A stretch of DNA of 61,659 nucleotides, taken from assembly GCA_010692635.1 (NCBI GenBank), contig JAAHGL010000010.1:1-61659 (forward strand), in the 5' to 3' direction. The position numbers and the translations under genes are program-made. The notes beneath the pieces were generated by a model. The model made no database searches. It saw nothing but the letters and a program-made list of their open reading frames with translations, and had not been told where the DNA came from. The stretch comes from Symploca sp. SIO2C1. GTDB lineage: Bacteria; Cyanobacteriota; Cyanobacteriia; Cyanobacteriales; Coleofasciculaceae. This document shows, in pieces, positions 8,325-17,246 of this stretch; the stretch's first letter is position 1, and each line of letters opens with the position of its first letter.

Positions 8325-10847
8325 TTATAGCCAATTCCCAATCAGAATAAATGGAGACCAAACAGCTGGATGGTTGTAGTCAAATTCTTGATCAGCAATC
8401 ATCCTCAGTTGGGCTTTTCTTAAAGCTTCAGCTTTAGTAATATTAGGTTGACTTAGTTGTTGGTAAAACTCCTCTATCAAAGGTACTGTTGATTCATCGT
8501 TGATGTACCATAGGGTTGCTAGAGCACTCCCTACCCCTGCACGAACTGCTACACCAGCTAATCCTAAAGCAGAACGATCATCACCAGCAGCAGTTTGGCA
8601 AGCACTCAAGGTAAGTAACTCTACTGGCTGTCCACCATGGCGCGATCGCAACAAATTATCTAATACTTCAATACTAATCTTTTGGTCATATCCTACTAAA
8701 AAGGTAGTCTGGCGGTCTGCACCAAATTTACCGTGGGTAGCAATGTGTACAATGGGATAGTTCTGCTGTTGTAATTGGGATTGAAAATTTGCCAGAGTAA
8801 AAGCTTCATCTACGAGTTGATTACCACCTAAAATATCTTTAACTGCTGTTACCTCTGCCTCTACATTACTTAAAGGAGCAAAAGGTGGTCTAGCAACGGT
8901 TAAACCGAGGCTCAAAGTTGATAAATTCTGCTGATCTAACCCTTGGCGGCTAGTAAGTTTAAGTCCAGGGGTAGTGGCAAGGGCGTACTTTTCAATTAAA
9001 AATTGTTCCCCGTCATATAGTGCCGCCATGGGTATTTTCCGCAATACTCCATCGTTGATAAAAACTACGGTACTAGGTTTACTTGCTGCTAGTTTTGCTT
9101 CCAGGGGACGAATTAATAAATCATATACTTCCTCAGTCTTCGGCAAATATTCGTAAGTTTGTCGCCTCTCTAGTAAAGAGCGTAATTCAGTAACTTCTTG
9201 TTCTAGTTCCTGCTTGCTGATGGGCACCCGATAACTACTCATTGAACCATCAGGCGATCGCAAAATCATTTCTGTAAAATTATCCAGAACTACTGAGTAA
9301 ATTACTACAGTATTTGTCTCTCTCAAACCTTGCTCAGCTCCACCTTGGGAAACAGCTACCTCTACACACTCATCACCAAAAAAGTTTTGCAACTCAGCCA
9401 GTTTTAGTAGTTCTAGAGTATCTACCACTGCCTTTGCCTGGGAACTGGAAACTACTTTAGTTGGTGATTCCAGCAGCAATGCCATCAACTCGCGATAAAC
9501 TGGTTCTACCTGGTCTCGGAAATCAAACTGCAAATCTTTACTAGCATTGACAATATCACCACGAATAGTTTGCAAAGTCGCGATCGCTTGTTGATAAGCA
9601 GCAATAGCCTTGCTAGAATTCCCTGTCGCCTTCAAAATCTGTCCTGCTTGCCACTGCCAGCGATACAAACTATCTGGAGCATTGATTTGCTGAGCTTTGA
9701 ATTGAGCTTCCCTCGTCCATTCCATCCCTTGAGCATATTCATTCCTTGCCTGGTGTAACTTACCTAGGGTACCGAGAACAAAGGATTCTGCTCGAGCATC
9801 CCCCAGTTTTTTACTAATCGCCAGAGCCTGTTCTAAAATCTGGAATGATTGTTGAGATGGAGTATTCTGTGCTAACTGAATTAGAGCATAGGCTTTTTCC
9901 CGAGAATCTGGTATGGAGGGGAGTAACTGATTAACCCGCTGCCAATTGTTAAGGATGGTTGTTGGCTGAGCCTGAGTTTTGTTCAACAGACGATTGAGAT
10001 TCATTAAAGCTCTAAGTTCTTCCTTGGGAGCTACATCTCTAGCTGCTTCCACACTTTGTTGAAGCAACTCTCTGGCTTCCGCTCGATCCTGTTGTAAAGC
10101 TGCTGTTAAACGGTTATATTCTCTGATCTCACCCTCTAGCAAAGCTGAATTTGCCTGCTCTTGATAGCGATTAGCTCGACTGACGTAGGTATTACCTAAA
10201 TCATTGAGAGCCATACTAATATAGCTAGAATTGTTGAGTTCCCTAGCAATATCCAAGCTTTCCTGGTGAGTTGCTAATGCCTGCTCATAATCCCCTAAAG
10301 CTCGATAAGCATTGCCTAAGGCTCCCTTAACTGCCGCTTTAGTTAGCTGCTCCTCCTGAGGAAGCTCAAGTTCCGCCGTTGGCTGCAACAGCTTAATTGC
10401 TCGGTTATGCTGTCCTAAATCACTGTAAGCTTGTGCTTGGTTAAGCAACAATTCAGCGATTACCAGTTCCTGCTCCTCCTCAACTTGGGAGCGATACAGT
10501 TCAATCGCCTGTTGCCAATGCTTAATCGCCGGACTCAGTTTACCAGTTTCCCGATAAGCGATCGCCAGATTATTGTGAACAGTGGCTCTATCCTCTGCTA
10601 CAGTAATCTGGGTTAGTGCCTCCTCCCAGTTTGCGATCGCTTCAGCCAAGTTTCCCCGCTGATAGTTTTCAATCCCTTGTTCTACCAGTTGTTGATCAGA
10701 CTGTTGAGCTACTTTCAAAGGTACTGAAGACTGAGGGAATTGAGCAGCGGTTGTGGGAGTTAACCAAGGGAAAAACACCAGACAGCTTACCAGACTTGCC
10801 AAAAAGCAAATAAGAAACCGATGCCAACGTCGCCTTAGAGGAAGCAT
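8325..10847 (-). CDS. Exported TPR-CHAT domain protein (caspase-like peptidase fold)
   Basis: An 840-residue protein. The basic N-terminus followed by LICFLASLVSCLVFF is a signal peptide or anchor, with likely cleavage near residue 35. Residues 55-460 are tetratricopeptide repeats (NYQRGNLAEAIANWEEAL, AIAYRETGKLSPAIKHW, LGNAYRALGDYEQALATHQE). The C-terminal third is a CHAT domain with the catalytic pair in HIATHGKFG (His705) and LLTLSACQTAAGDD (Cys750), so the peptidase site looks intact. In cyanobacteria TPR-CHAT proteins are often neighbours of filamentous hemagglutinin-like exoproteins, as here. Processing or surveillance of the exported adhesin is a reasonable inference, not shown. Both genes read in the same direction, separated by the dioxygenase. 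Confidence 0.9.
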   Translation of the reverse strand: MLPLRRRWHRFLICFLASLVSCLVFFPWLTPTTAAQFPQSSVPLKVAQQSDQQLVEQGIENYQRGNLAEAIANWEEALTQITVAEDRATVHNNLAIAYRETGKLSPAIKHWQQAIELYRSQVEEEQELVIAELLLNQAQAYSDLGQHNRAIKLLQPTAELELPQEEQLTKAAVKGALGNAYRALGDYEQALATHQESLDIARELNNSSYISMALNDLGNTYVSRANRYQEQANSALLEGEIREYNRLTAALQQDRAEARELLQQSVEAARDVAPKEELRALMNLNRLLNKTQAQPTTILNNWQRVNQLLPSIPDSREKAYALIQLAQNTPSQQSFQILEQALAISKKLGDARAESFVLGTLGKLHQARNEYAQGMEWTREAQFKAQQINAPDSLYRWQWQAGQILKATGNSSKAIAAYQQAIATLQTIRGDIVNASKDLQFDFRDQVEPVYRELMALLLESPTKVVSSSQAKAVVDTLELLKLAELQNFFGDECVEVAVSQGGAEQGLRETNTVVIYSVVLDNFTEMILRSPDGSMSSYRVPISKQELEQEVTELRSLLERRQTYEYLPKTEEVYDLLIRPLEAKLAASKPSTVVFINDGVLRKIPMAALYDGEQFLIEKYALATTPGLKLTSRQGLDQQNLSTLSLGLTVARPPFAPLSNVEAEVTAVKDILGGNQLVDEAFTLANFQSQLQQQNYPIVHIATHGKFGADRQTTFLVGYDQKISIEVLDNLLRSRHGGQPVELLTLSACQTAAGDDRSALGLAGVAVRAGVGSALATLWYINDESTVPLIEEFYQQLSQPNITKAEALRKAQLRMIADQEFDYNHPAVWSPFILIGNWL

Positions 10848-10944
10848 ATTAGTTAATCACTGAGCTACACACTAATCTAGCTCGTTGTTTGTTGTTTGTC
10901 GTTTGTTGTTGGTTGTTTGTACAAAAAACAAAAAACAAACAACC

Positions 10945-10998
10945 AAGCGGCGGGCGGCTATCCCTCCCATCCCTAAAGGAATGGGCTTCCCGCCGCTT
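10945..10998 (-). terminator. Strong nested hairpin after the FG-GAP gene
   Basis: The arms AAGCGGCGGG and CCCGCCGCTT pair perfectly, and an inner CCCATCCC/GGAATGGG arm forms a second stem. It starts ten bases past the stop of the FG-GAP gene on the minus strand, which suits a terminator, but no T-run follows. The layout (GCGGCTATCCCTCCCATCCC...) also resembles right ends of IS200/IS605 elements, so it may be a relic of one. A GTTTGTT/AACAAAC simple inverted repeat lies beside it. Confidence 0.55.
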
Positions 10999-11008
10999 TC
11001 GGTGAAAC

Positions 11009-13291
11009 CTAAATCACCACAAAATCACTTGCTGTCAGAGTTGTGGCATCAACCCCAGTTAGAGTAACCAACACCTCATTGGTGGCACTAACGATGATGT
11101 CATTGCCAGAAAAGCTCAAATCACTAAAGGTCAATTCACTGAGCAAACCGATGCGATCTACACCTCCGAAGTCGGTAATTGTATCAGTGCCGTCACCCGC
11201 AGCAAAGATAAATAAATCTTGACCATTACCACCGGTGAGTGTGTCATTTCCTAATCCACCGGTTAGTTCATCAGCACCGTTGCCACCGTCGAGGGAATCA
11301 TCACCAGCACCGCCGAAGAGGGTATCTTTGCTGTTGCCACCGAGTATGATGTCGTTTCCATTGCCACCGTCGATAAGATCTTCAGCGTTACCGCCGGTGA
11401 TGCTATCGTCACCATCAAGTCCGTTAACTATATCATCCCCGTTGCCAGCATTAATGACATCATTGCCATTAGTCCCATCAATTGTATCATCTCCGTTACC
11501 GCCGGTGATGTTTTGTCCTACTTCCACAGTAACAGTTGCACTATCCGACCCACCGTTGCCATCGTCGAGGATGTACTCAAAGCTAGCAGTACCACTGAAA
11601 CCCACATCCGGGGTGAAGATCACGTTGCTGTTATCGAGGATAACGGTACCGCCAGTAGAGTTAGCAACTGCGGTAATGCTAAGGTTATCGCCATCGGAGT
11701 CCGAATCGTTGGCTAACAATTCAGCAACTGGGATAGTTAGGGCAGTATCTTGATTGGCAGTAAAACTATCATCATTAGCAACCGGGTCTTGATTAGAGGC
11801 ACGACCAAACACCACATAGCTCGAACCTGAATCAGTGCCGTTATTGCTGGTATTAAATGCGCCAATAATCAGGTCATCAATGCCATCCCCATTGATATCC
11901 CCCGCACCGCTCACCGCAAAGCCGGAATTGTCATATGCGGCTTCGCCATCAATGCGGAAGCCGTTGTTGCCATCCAGGCTCGAAAGCTCGAAAGTGGAGT
12001 TAAAACCGTCTGTAGTGCCAAACACCACATAGCTCGAACCCGAAGAATCGCCGGTATTTTCGGCATTAAATGCACCAATAATCAGGTCATCAATGCCATC
12101 CCCATTGATATCCCCCGCACCGCTCACCGACCAGCCGGAGTAGTCATATGGGGCTTCGCCATTAATACGGAAGCCGTTGCTGCCATCCAGGCTCGAAAGC
12201 TCGAAAGTGGAGTTAAAGCCTTCTGTAGAGCCAAATACCACATGGCTCAAACCTGCAAAATTGCTGTTATCTCCAGCATCAGTTGCGCCAATAATCAGGT
12301 CATCAATACCATCGCCATTGATATCCCCCGCACTGCTCAACGAAAAGCTGGAGTAGCCATATTCGTCTTCGCCATCAATGCGGAAGCCGTTAGTGCCATC
12401 CAGGCTCGAAAGGTTGAAAGTGGAGTTAAAACCTTCTGTAGAGCCAAACACCACATAGCTCGAACCCGAATAAATGCCCTTATTGTCGGCACTAGGTGCG
12501 CCAATAATCAGGTCATCAATGCCATCCCCATTGATATCCCCCGCACTGCTCACAGACCAGCCGGACAGGTCATAGGCGGCTTCGCCATCAAGGCGGAAGC
12601 CGTTGCTGCCATCCAGGCTGGAAAAGTCGAAAGTAGAGTTAAAGCCTTCTGTAGAGCCAAATACCACATAGCTCGAGCCCGAATAACTGTAGTTATTGCC
12701 GGCATCAGATGTGCCAATAATCAGGTCATCAATGCCATCCCCATTAATATCCCCCGCACCGCTCACCGGACGACGGAAAAAGTTATCATCTGGGACTGGG
12801 CTATCAAGGCGGAAGCCGTTGTTACCATCCAGGCTCGAAAGGTCGAGGCTGGAGTTAAAGCTGTCTGTAGAGCCAAACACCACATAGCTCGAACCCGAAT
12901 AACTGCCGTTACTTTCAGCACTAGATGTGCCAATAATTAGGTCATCAATGCCATCTCCATTGATATCCCCCGCACTGCTCACAAAACTGCCGGACTGGTC
13001 ATATGCCGATTGACCATCAAGGCGGAAGCCATTGCTGCCATCCAGGCTGGAAAGGTCGAAAATGGAGTTAAAGCCGTCTGTAGAGCCAAACACCACATAG
13101 CTCGAACCTGAATAACTGCCGTTATCGCCAGCACGAGGTGCGCTAATAATCAGGTCATCAATGCCATCACCATTGATATCCCCTGCACTGCTTACCGAAC
13201 GACCTAACCGGTCTCTTGGGGTTTCGCCATCAAGGCGGAAGCCGTTGCTGCCATCCAGGCTTGAGAGTTGAATAACCGGGTCAAATGTCAT
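11009..13291 (-). CDS. FG-GAP beta-propeller protein with RTX calcium-binding C-terminus
   Basis: A 760-residue protein. Residues 1-480 are seven near-identical repeats of about 65 residues (SLDGSNGFRLDG, AGDINGDGIDDLIIGA, GSSYVVFGST). Each carries the DxDxDGxxD calcium loop of integrin-alpha FG-GAP blades, so a complete seven-bladed propeller is expected. Residues 490-590 form one VCBS/Ig-like tandem domain (ANDDSFTANQDTALTI, LANDSDSDGD). Residues 590-700 are GGNGDDTIDG-type RTX nonapeptides. No N-terminal signal is present, which fits type I secretion through a C-terminal signal. The start is supported by AAGGAG eight or nine bases upstream. The repeat DNA units of about 195 bp are a substrate for copy-number change. 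Likely a secreted adhesin. Confidence 0.92.
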   Translation of the reverse strand: MTFDPVIQLSSLDGSNGFRLDGETPRDRLGRSVSSAGDINGDGIDDLIISAPRAGDNGSYSGSSYVVFGSTDGFNSIFDLSSLDGSNGFRLDGQSAYDQSGSFVSSAGDINGDGIDDLIIGTSSAESNGSYSGSSYVVFGSTDSFNSSLDLSSLDGNNGFRLDSPVPDDNFFRRPVSGAGDINGDGIDDLIIGTSDAGNNYSYSGSSYVVFGSTEGFNSTFDFSSLDGSNGFRLDGEAAYDLSGWSVSSAGDINGDGIDDLIIGAPSADNKGIYSGSSYVVFGSTEGFNSTFNLSSLDGTNGFRIDGEDEYGYSSFSLSSAGDINGDGIDDLIIGATDAGDNSNFAGLSHVVFGSTEGFNSTFELSSLDGSNGFRINGEAPYDYSGWSVSGAGDINGDGIDDLIIGAFNAENTGDSSGSSYVVFGTTDGFNSTFELSSLDGNNGFRIDGEAAYDNSGFAVSGAGDINGDGIDDLIIGAFNTSNNGTDSGSSYVVFGRASNQDPVANDDSFTANQDTALTIPVAELLANDSDSDGDNLSITAVANSTGGTVILDNSNVIFTPDVGFSGTASFEYILDDGNGGSDSATVTVEVGQNITGGNGDDTIDGTNGNDVINAGNGDDIVNGLDGDDSITGGNAEDLIDGGNGNDIILGGNSKDTLFGGAGDDSLDGGNGADELTGGLGNDTLTGGNGQDLFIFAAGDGTDTITDFGGVDRIGLLSELTFSDLSFSGNDIIVSATNEVLVTLTGVDATTLTASDFVVI

Positions 13292-13374
13292 GAAATTTTC
13301 TCCTTTTAGTCCTAATCTCCGCGTCTCCGCGTCCGGTGTGTCAGTACTAATTCACCATTTAAATGCATAACAGC

Positions 13375-14454
13375 TTACCGCTTCCCCATCGAAATCACCC
13401 GACAAATCTCCGCAGATTTAAAGCCGATCGCCATCGGACATTGTATCTTTGATAAAATCTGTATGTCATAGAGTTCGCTTACTACTCCTTCAAGGCGTAG
13501 AGAGTGAACGATATCTCCACTTCTGAGATCAATCACCAACAGTCCACACCGGGGTTGAGCATCTTTACTTTGCAATCGTTCATTCAGTACCAAACCGTTA
13601 AAACTTTTATTTGCTCGAGGCTTAGAGAGTCCGACAATGGCAAAATCTCCACTGAAGGCTAAGCCGCGCAAATAGCCTGGGCAAAATGCTACGGGTTCAA
13701 AGCTTCCCCGTTTTCTATCCACATAGCCAAATTCCCCTGTCCCGGAATTGAGTAACCACAGCTTACCCTTATACCAACGGGGTGAGTGGGGCATCGATAA
13801 TCCAGAAACAATCACCTGATTACTCTCAACTTCAATTACACAACCGCCATCGCGGCGCTTCTCCCGCCAGCCTTCAACAATATCACTCTGGCTGACTGCT
13901 GTAACATAAGCTGGTTGCCCATCCCGCAACGCTAAACCATTGAGGTGGCATCGGTCTTCTGCTGCTAATCTCGAAATAAATGGGGGTTGCCATAGGGGAA
14001 CAAAGCTGTGAGTGTCGCTCACTGTGGCAAGACAGCTGAATAATGTATTGACAAAAACAACAGAATTCTCCCCCGTCTTTCCCATCTTCCCCACAACCAC
14101 ATCATGCACGTCCAAATCCCCAGTAATATACCCCACTTGTGGCACATACACAGCATCATAGCCATTGTGGACTTGTCCCGGTTGTAGGGCATTTTCCAAC
14201 CGCCACAATTGATAGAGTGTGCTCATATAAAGGGTCGAGCCTTGGGCATACAAGCCCATACAACGCTCAAAAGTCCGCTCAAAAACTGACAATTTTCCCG
14301 ATTGTTGCAAGCCAATAAAAAAGACTTTACCGGCTTGATATGTTGTGAAGGTAATGCTTGCCCATTGTTCAGCTAGCCAGGAGGTAAACTGCCGAGAGGC
14401 ATCAATTTCTAAAGAGGGAGTTTGGGAGGTTATTGCAGAACTTTGGCTAACCAT
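13375..14454 (-). CDS. TIGR03032 family protein
   Basis: A 359-residue protein matching the TIGR03032 (DUF4915) family. Visible features are FTSWLAEQWASITFTTYQAG near the start, the GLYAQGSTLYMSTLYQLWRL strand, LNGLALRDGQPAYVTAVSQ, and SMPHSPRWYKGKLWLLNSGT. Repeated four-strand units predict a beta-propeller. The role is unknown. The family commonly occurs beside sulfotransferase, TPR and glycosyltransferase genes, as it does here, suggesting a part in extracellular glycan or glycoprotein handling. There is no signal peptide. The next upstream gene on the same strand is the TPR-sulfotransferase, about 480 bases away, so co-transcription is uncertain. Confidence 0.85.
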   Translation of the reverse strand: MVSQSSAITSQTPSLEIDASRQFTSWLAEQWASITFTTYQAGKVFFIGLQQSGKLSVFERTFERCMGLYAQGSTLYMSTLYQLWRLENALQPGQVHNGYDAVYVPQVGYITGDLDVHDVVVGKMGKTGENSVVFVNTLFSCLATVSDTHSFVPLWQPPFISRLAAEDRCHLNGLALRDGQPAYVTAVSQSDIVEGWREKRRDGGCVIEVESNQVIVSGLSMPHSPRWYKGKLWLLNSGTGEFGYVDRKRGSFEPVAFCPGYLRGLAFSGDFAIVGLSKPRANKSFNGLVLNERLQSKDAQPRCGLLVIDLRSGDIVHSLRLEGVVSELYDIQILSKIQCPMAIGFKSAEICRVISMGKR

Positions 14455-14510
14455 GAATGAACCTTAACTAGGGCTTGCTGAATAAGTCGTAATTTTCGGG
14501 GAAAGAATAG

Positions 14511-14546
14511 GTATTAGGTGTTAGGTGTTAGGTGTTAGGTGAGGGA
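14511..14546. repeat. Heptanucleotide array (GTTAGGT)n
   Basis: About five copies of a seven-base unit (ATTAGGT/GTTAGGT). Related or complementary heptamers occur near 29.3, 41.4 and 49.9 kb. It is non-coding. Confidence 0.85.
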
Positions 14547-14741
14547 AAGAGGTGGTAGGTGTTAGGGATTTTCCACGCTAAGGTGCAAGGAAATTGTACC
14601 TTTTCGCTCAAAAACCTTGCACTTATTCGGAAAATAAATGCAGGAGCGCCCTGTATGGTATAGCTTACACACTTATACAGCAAGCCCTAACTAAACTGCC
14701 AGAAGCCACGCTCCATAATGATGAAGGTGCACCGCCTTTTT

Positions 14742-14840
14742 GCGATCGCAAACCCGAAAAGGGCGATTTTAAACCCGAAGAGGGCGATTGTAAACCCAAA
14801 AAAGGCGATCGCAAAACCGAAGAGGGCGATTGTAAAAAAG
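14742..14840 (+). repeat. 21-bp tandem repeat built on HIP1-like cores
   Basis: Five head-to-tail units of 21 bases, the last partial, each begin GCGATYRYAAA followed by ACCCGAAGAGG-like sequence. Two units carry the full HIP1 octamer GCGATCGC. An open frame through it would read KPEKGD-type heptapeptides on the plus strand, but the unit keeps every frame open and no other gene feature is present. I treat it as a repeat in the gene-free interval 14455-14931. Confidence 0.7.
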
Positions 14841-14931
14841 CTCCATCTCTCACCCGGTAGAAAAAACCTTGCGTGTTCAGTCCCGTTGCTTCAATAATTG
14901 GGTTTCCTTCAGAGTGACAGAAGAGAGATAT

Positions 14932-16197
14932 TTAACAATCCCAGTCAAATTTTCTATCTAAATATTCTTCTAGTTGTTGATTAAAAGGCCGAAAGTAATC
15001 ATTCAGAGTTTGGCGCATTGACGGGGAAATGGGAGGATAGCTATTTTTAGTTTTATTGGAATAAACTTGAAGTTCATATGGTTCTACCCCTAAAAAGTTG
15101 AAAACTTGATTAATAATAGTGGCTGGCTCAGCAAATAAATCTTCACTTTTGATGATTAAAAATTGTTCCTTGGAAAATAGTTCCATCCATCGACTGAGGT
15201 TTTCAATATATTGACTGCGTTTTAGATAACTACTGATCTTGCAATTATTAAATAAGTTCAGATATGATTTATTGTTGACGTCTTTTATTCCTGATAAAAT
15301 AGCTTTTTCTAGAGAACGCTTATCTCTGCTTTGTCTAGTACACATATAGTAATGAGAGAGGGCGCGATCAACCGGATTTCTCAATACTACAATTAATTTC
15401 ATATGAGGAAATTCTTGCAAGAGAGAGTCGGCAGCTGGTGGGGAATCTAAGTAACCAGGAGTAGCTTCACCCGTAATCAAACCCTGTTCTGAAGCAATAG
15501 CTGGAAAATGAGCTAAATACCAATCCAATCCTTTCTCAAAATTAGGCTTAAAGCTCCAGAATCTGATCTCTTTTTCGATTGCAGGTAAAATTTGCGGATG
15601 TTGTGTTAAATAACTGTAAAGAGATGAAGTTCCACACTTTGGTTGTCCGATAATGATAAAATTGGGAGCAGATAAGTGTTGCTCTGTTGGCAATTTTAGC
15701 ATGACGTGAGGGTGAGTGTTACGAATCTGCTTTTGACTAGCAATTTGATAATTTTTAATTCCTTCTGCAAGTCCACCTTTCTCACTCCAAACATCCCCTA
15801 AAATTCGATAGTACCAGTACTCCTCTGGCGCTAACTCAATAGCTTTGTTCAGAGCTACAATACTTTCTTCATATCGTTCTAACTTGAATAGCACCCGCCC
15901 TAAATTACAATGGGCATCAGCGAGTTTAGAGCAACCACTTTTTGTAGCTTGCTCAAAGGCAGTAGCTGCTTTTTGCCATTTTTTTTGTTTCTGAAATAGT
16001 CGTGCTAATCTGTAGTGAGCTTCAGCAAAACTAGGATTGAGCCAAGTTGACCAGCGGTAACAGTAAATAACTGCTGCTTCTATGTATAATTGTACAAGAT
16101 TATGTTGTCTCAATTTTTTTAATTGTTTTGGCAGAAGTTGGTCTTGCAAGAAGCAACCCAGGTTAAAAACTTGTACGTCAATCATTTTCTGATTCAT
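14932..16197 (-). CDS. TPR-containing sulfotransferase
   Basis: A 421-residue protein. Residues 55-160 form about three TPRs (AEAHYRLARLFQKQKKWQKA, ADAHCNLGRVLFKLERYEES). Residues 175-415 are a PAPS-dependent sulfotransferase domain. The 5-prime phosphosulfate loop is FIIIGQPKCGTSSLYSYL, the 3-prime phosphate site is VLRNPVDRALSHYY, and the C-terminal SEDLFAEPATIINQVFNFLG helix is typical of the heparan N-deacetylase/sulfotransferase-like group. It would move sulfate from PAPS to a glycan or protein hydroxyl or amine. The TPR fusion suggests partner binding. Degenerate copies of the same gene lie immediately upstream, so this is the surviving member of a tandem family. Confidence 0.9.
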   Translation of the reverse strand: MNQKMIDVQVFNLGCFLQDQLLPKQLKKLRQHNLVQLYIEAAVIYCYRWSTWLNPSFAEAHYRLARLFQKQKKWQKAATAFEQATKSGCSKLADAHCNLGRVLFKLERYEESIVALNKAIELAPEEYWYYRILGDVWSEKGGLAEGIKNYQIASQKQIRNTHPHVMLKLPTEQHLSAPNFIIIGQPKCGTSSLYSYLTQHPQILPAIEKEIRFWSFKPNFEKGLDWYLAHFPAIASEQGLITGEATPGYLDSPPAADSLLQEFPHMKLIVVLRNPVDRALSHYYMCTRQSRDKRSLEKAILSGIKDVNNKSYLNLFNNCKISSYLKRSQYIENLSRWMELFSKEQFLIIKSEDLFAEPATIINQVFNFLGVEPYELQVYSNKTKNSYPPISPSMRQTLNDYFRPFNQQLEEYLDRKFDWDC

Positions 16198-16232
16198 AAG
16201 ACTTTACCGAATTTTCAAAAATTTCTTCACTT

Positions 16233-16534
16233 AATGAGAAAGTTGGGGGCAGATAAGTGTTGTTCTGTTGGCAAATTTAAGTAGCTTGCTCAAAGGCAGT
16301 AGCTGCTTCTTGCCATTTTTGTTGTTTCTGAAATACTCGTCCTAATCTGTAGTGAGTTTCACCAAAACTTGGATTGAGCCAAGTTGACCAGCGGTAACAG
16401 TAAATAACTACTGTTTCTACGTATAATTGTATAAGATGATGTTCTCTCAGTTTTTTGAATAGTTCTGGGAGAACTTGTTTTTCCAACAAACTACCGAATT
16501 GCAAAAAACATGCTGCAATTATTTTCTGATTCAT
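16233..16534 (-). pseudogene. Decayed tandem copy of the TPR-sulfotransferase
   Basis: The first 85 residues (MNQKIIAACFLQFGSLLEKQ...LNPSFGETHYRLGRVFQKQ...) closely follow the N-terminus of the intact neighbour, which has MNQKMIDVQVFNLGCFLQDQ. A stop follows EQAT. In a shifted frame the sequence then continues LNLPTEQHLSAPNFLIK and stops, matching LKLPTEQHLSAPNFIII just before the catalytic loop of the intact gene. So about 90 TPR codons were deleted, the frame shifted, and the whole sulfotransferase domain lost. The copy lies directly upstream of the functional gene. Confidence 0.85.
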
Positions 16535-16847
16535 CTAAAGATCCTTATTTGCTTGCAGATCACTGCTTTAGCGGTTTTGTTGCCTTTGAAATAGTTCTGC
16601 AATTCACTACGAAAGAGTAAAAATTGGCTCTGTTTGGCTTGTTTGATACCGATACTCTAGAGGATTTGTGCCAAAAATTACTACAATCACCATTGTATGC
16701 TCTGCAAACAACACTGACCAGTCTTGGCTGAAAAATTCAAGGTACTCTTAGACAGAGCACAGGCAGATTTTGGAGTCATTTGTCCTTAATCCCAGAGTAA
16801 TACAGTATTAATGCCTTGGAGGTAAATTTCCATGTCTGATCAGTTAA
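16535..16847. other. Gene-free interval between two sulfotransferase relics
   Basis: No intact gene. On the plus strand a short frame reads DTDTLEDLCQKLLQSPLYAL before a stop, and no family was recognised. Given the relics on both sides it is probably decayed coding sequence. Confidence 0.4.
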
Positions 16848-17159
16848 TCAATAACTTCCAAGAAAAAATATAAAGAGTAGAGTGTCTTGAGAACTTAACA
16901 TCAGAACAACGACGAGCAATGTAGCCACCAGCCAAGCAGCTTTCTTAGAACCTAAGTAATCAGGAGAAGCTTCACCAGTAATCAAACTTTGTTCTGAAGA
17001 AATAGCTGGAACACCATGCTTAATTGCTGCTTTGATAAAGTTCCATTTGTGTGTTTGAACAATTTGAGTATGAGGAAGTATATACTTTGGCCAGTAGTAT
17101 TGGCAGACTATATGGCTGTAACTTAATTTTCCACGTAAGTTGTCGGTTGGCCACAACAT
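16848..17159 (-). pseudogene. Sulfotransferase middle-domain relic
   Basis: A 103-residue open frame containing AISSEQSLITGEASPDYLGS, clearly related to AIASEQGLITGEATPGYLDS in the intact TPR-sulfotransferase. Immediately after it, VATLLVVVLMLSSQDTL looks like a frameshifted and hydrophobic remnant of the region that should lead to the 3-prime phosphate-binding loop. Neither PAPS-binding motif is present. It is therefore a second decayed member of the tandem family and not a functional protein. Confidence 0.7.
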
Positions 17160-17246
17160 GGGTAGAGGAAGAACTTTTAGCTTGTCATGAAGATTGTAAA
17201 ATTTAACCAGGTTTGGTTCTGGCTTTTGAGGTTGAAACGGATTAAT

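Noticed and set aside
11235-12940. Plus-strand frames opposite the FG-GAP/RTX gene
   Set aside because: They reflect the repeated codons of the opposite strand, break at each change of repeat unit, and match nothing known.
14594-14860. 88-codon plus-strand frame through the HIP1-like tandem repeat
   Set aside because: The 21-base unit is a multiple of three and keeps frames open automatically; no ribosome site or non-repeat domain supports a gene.
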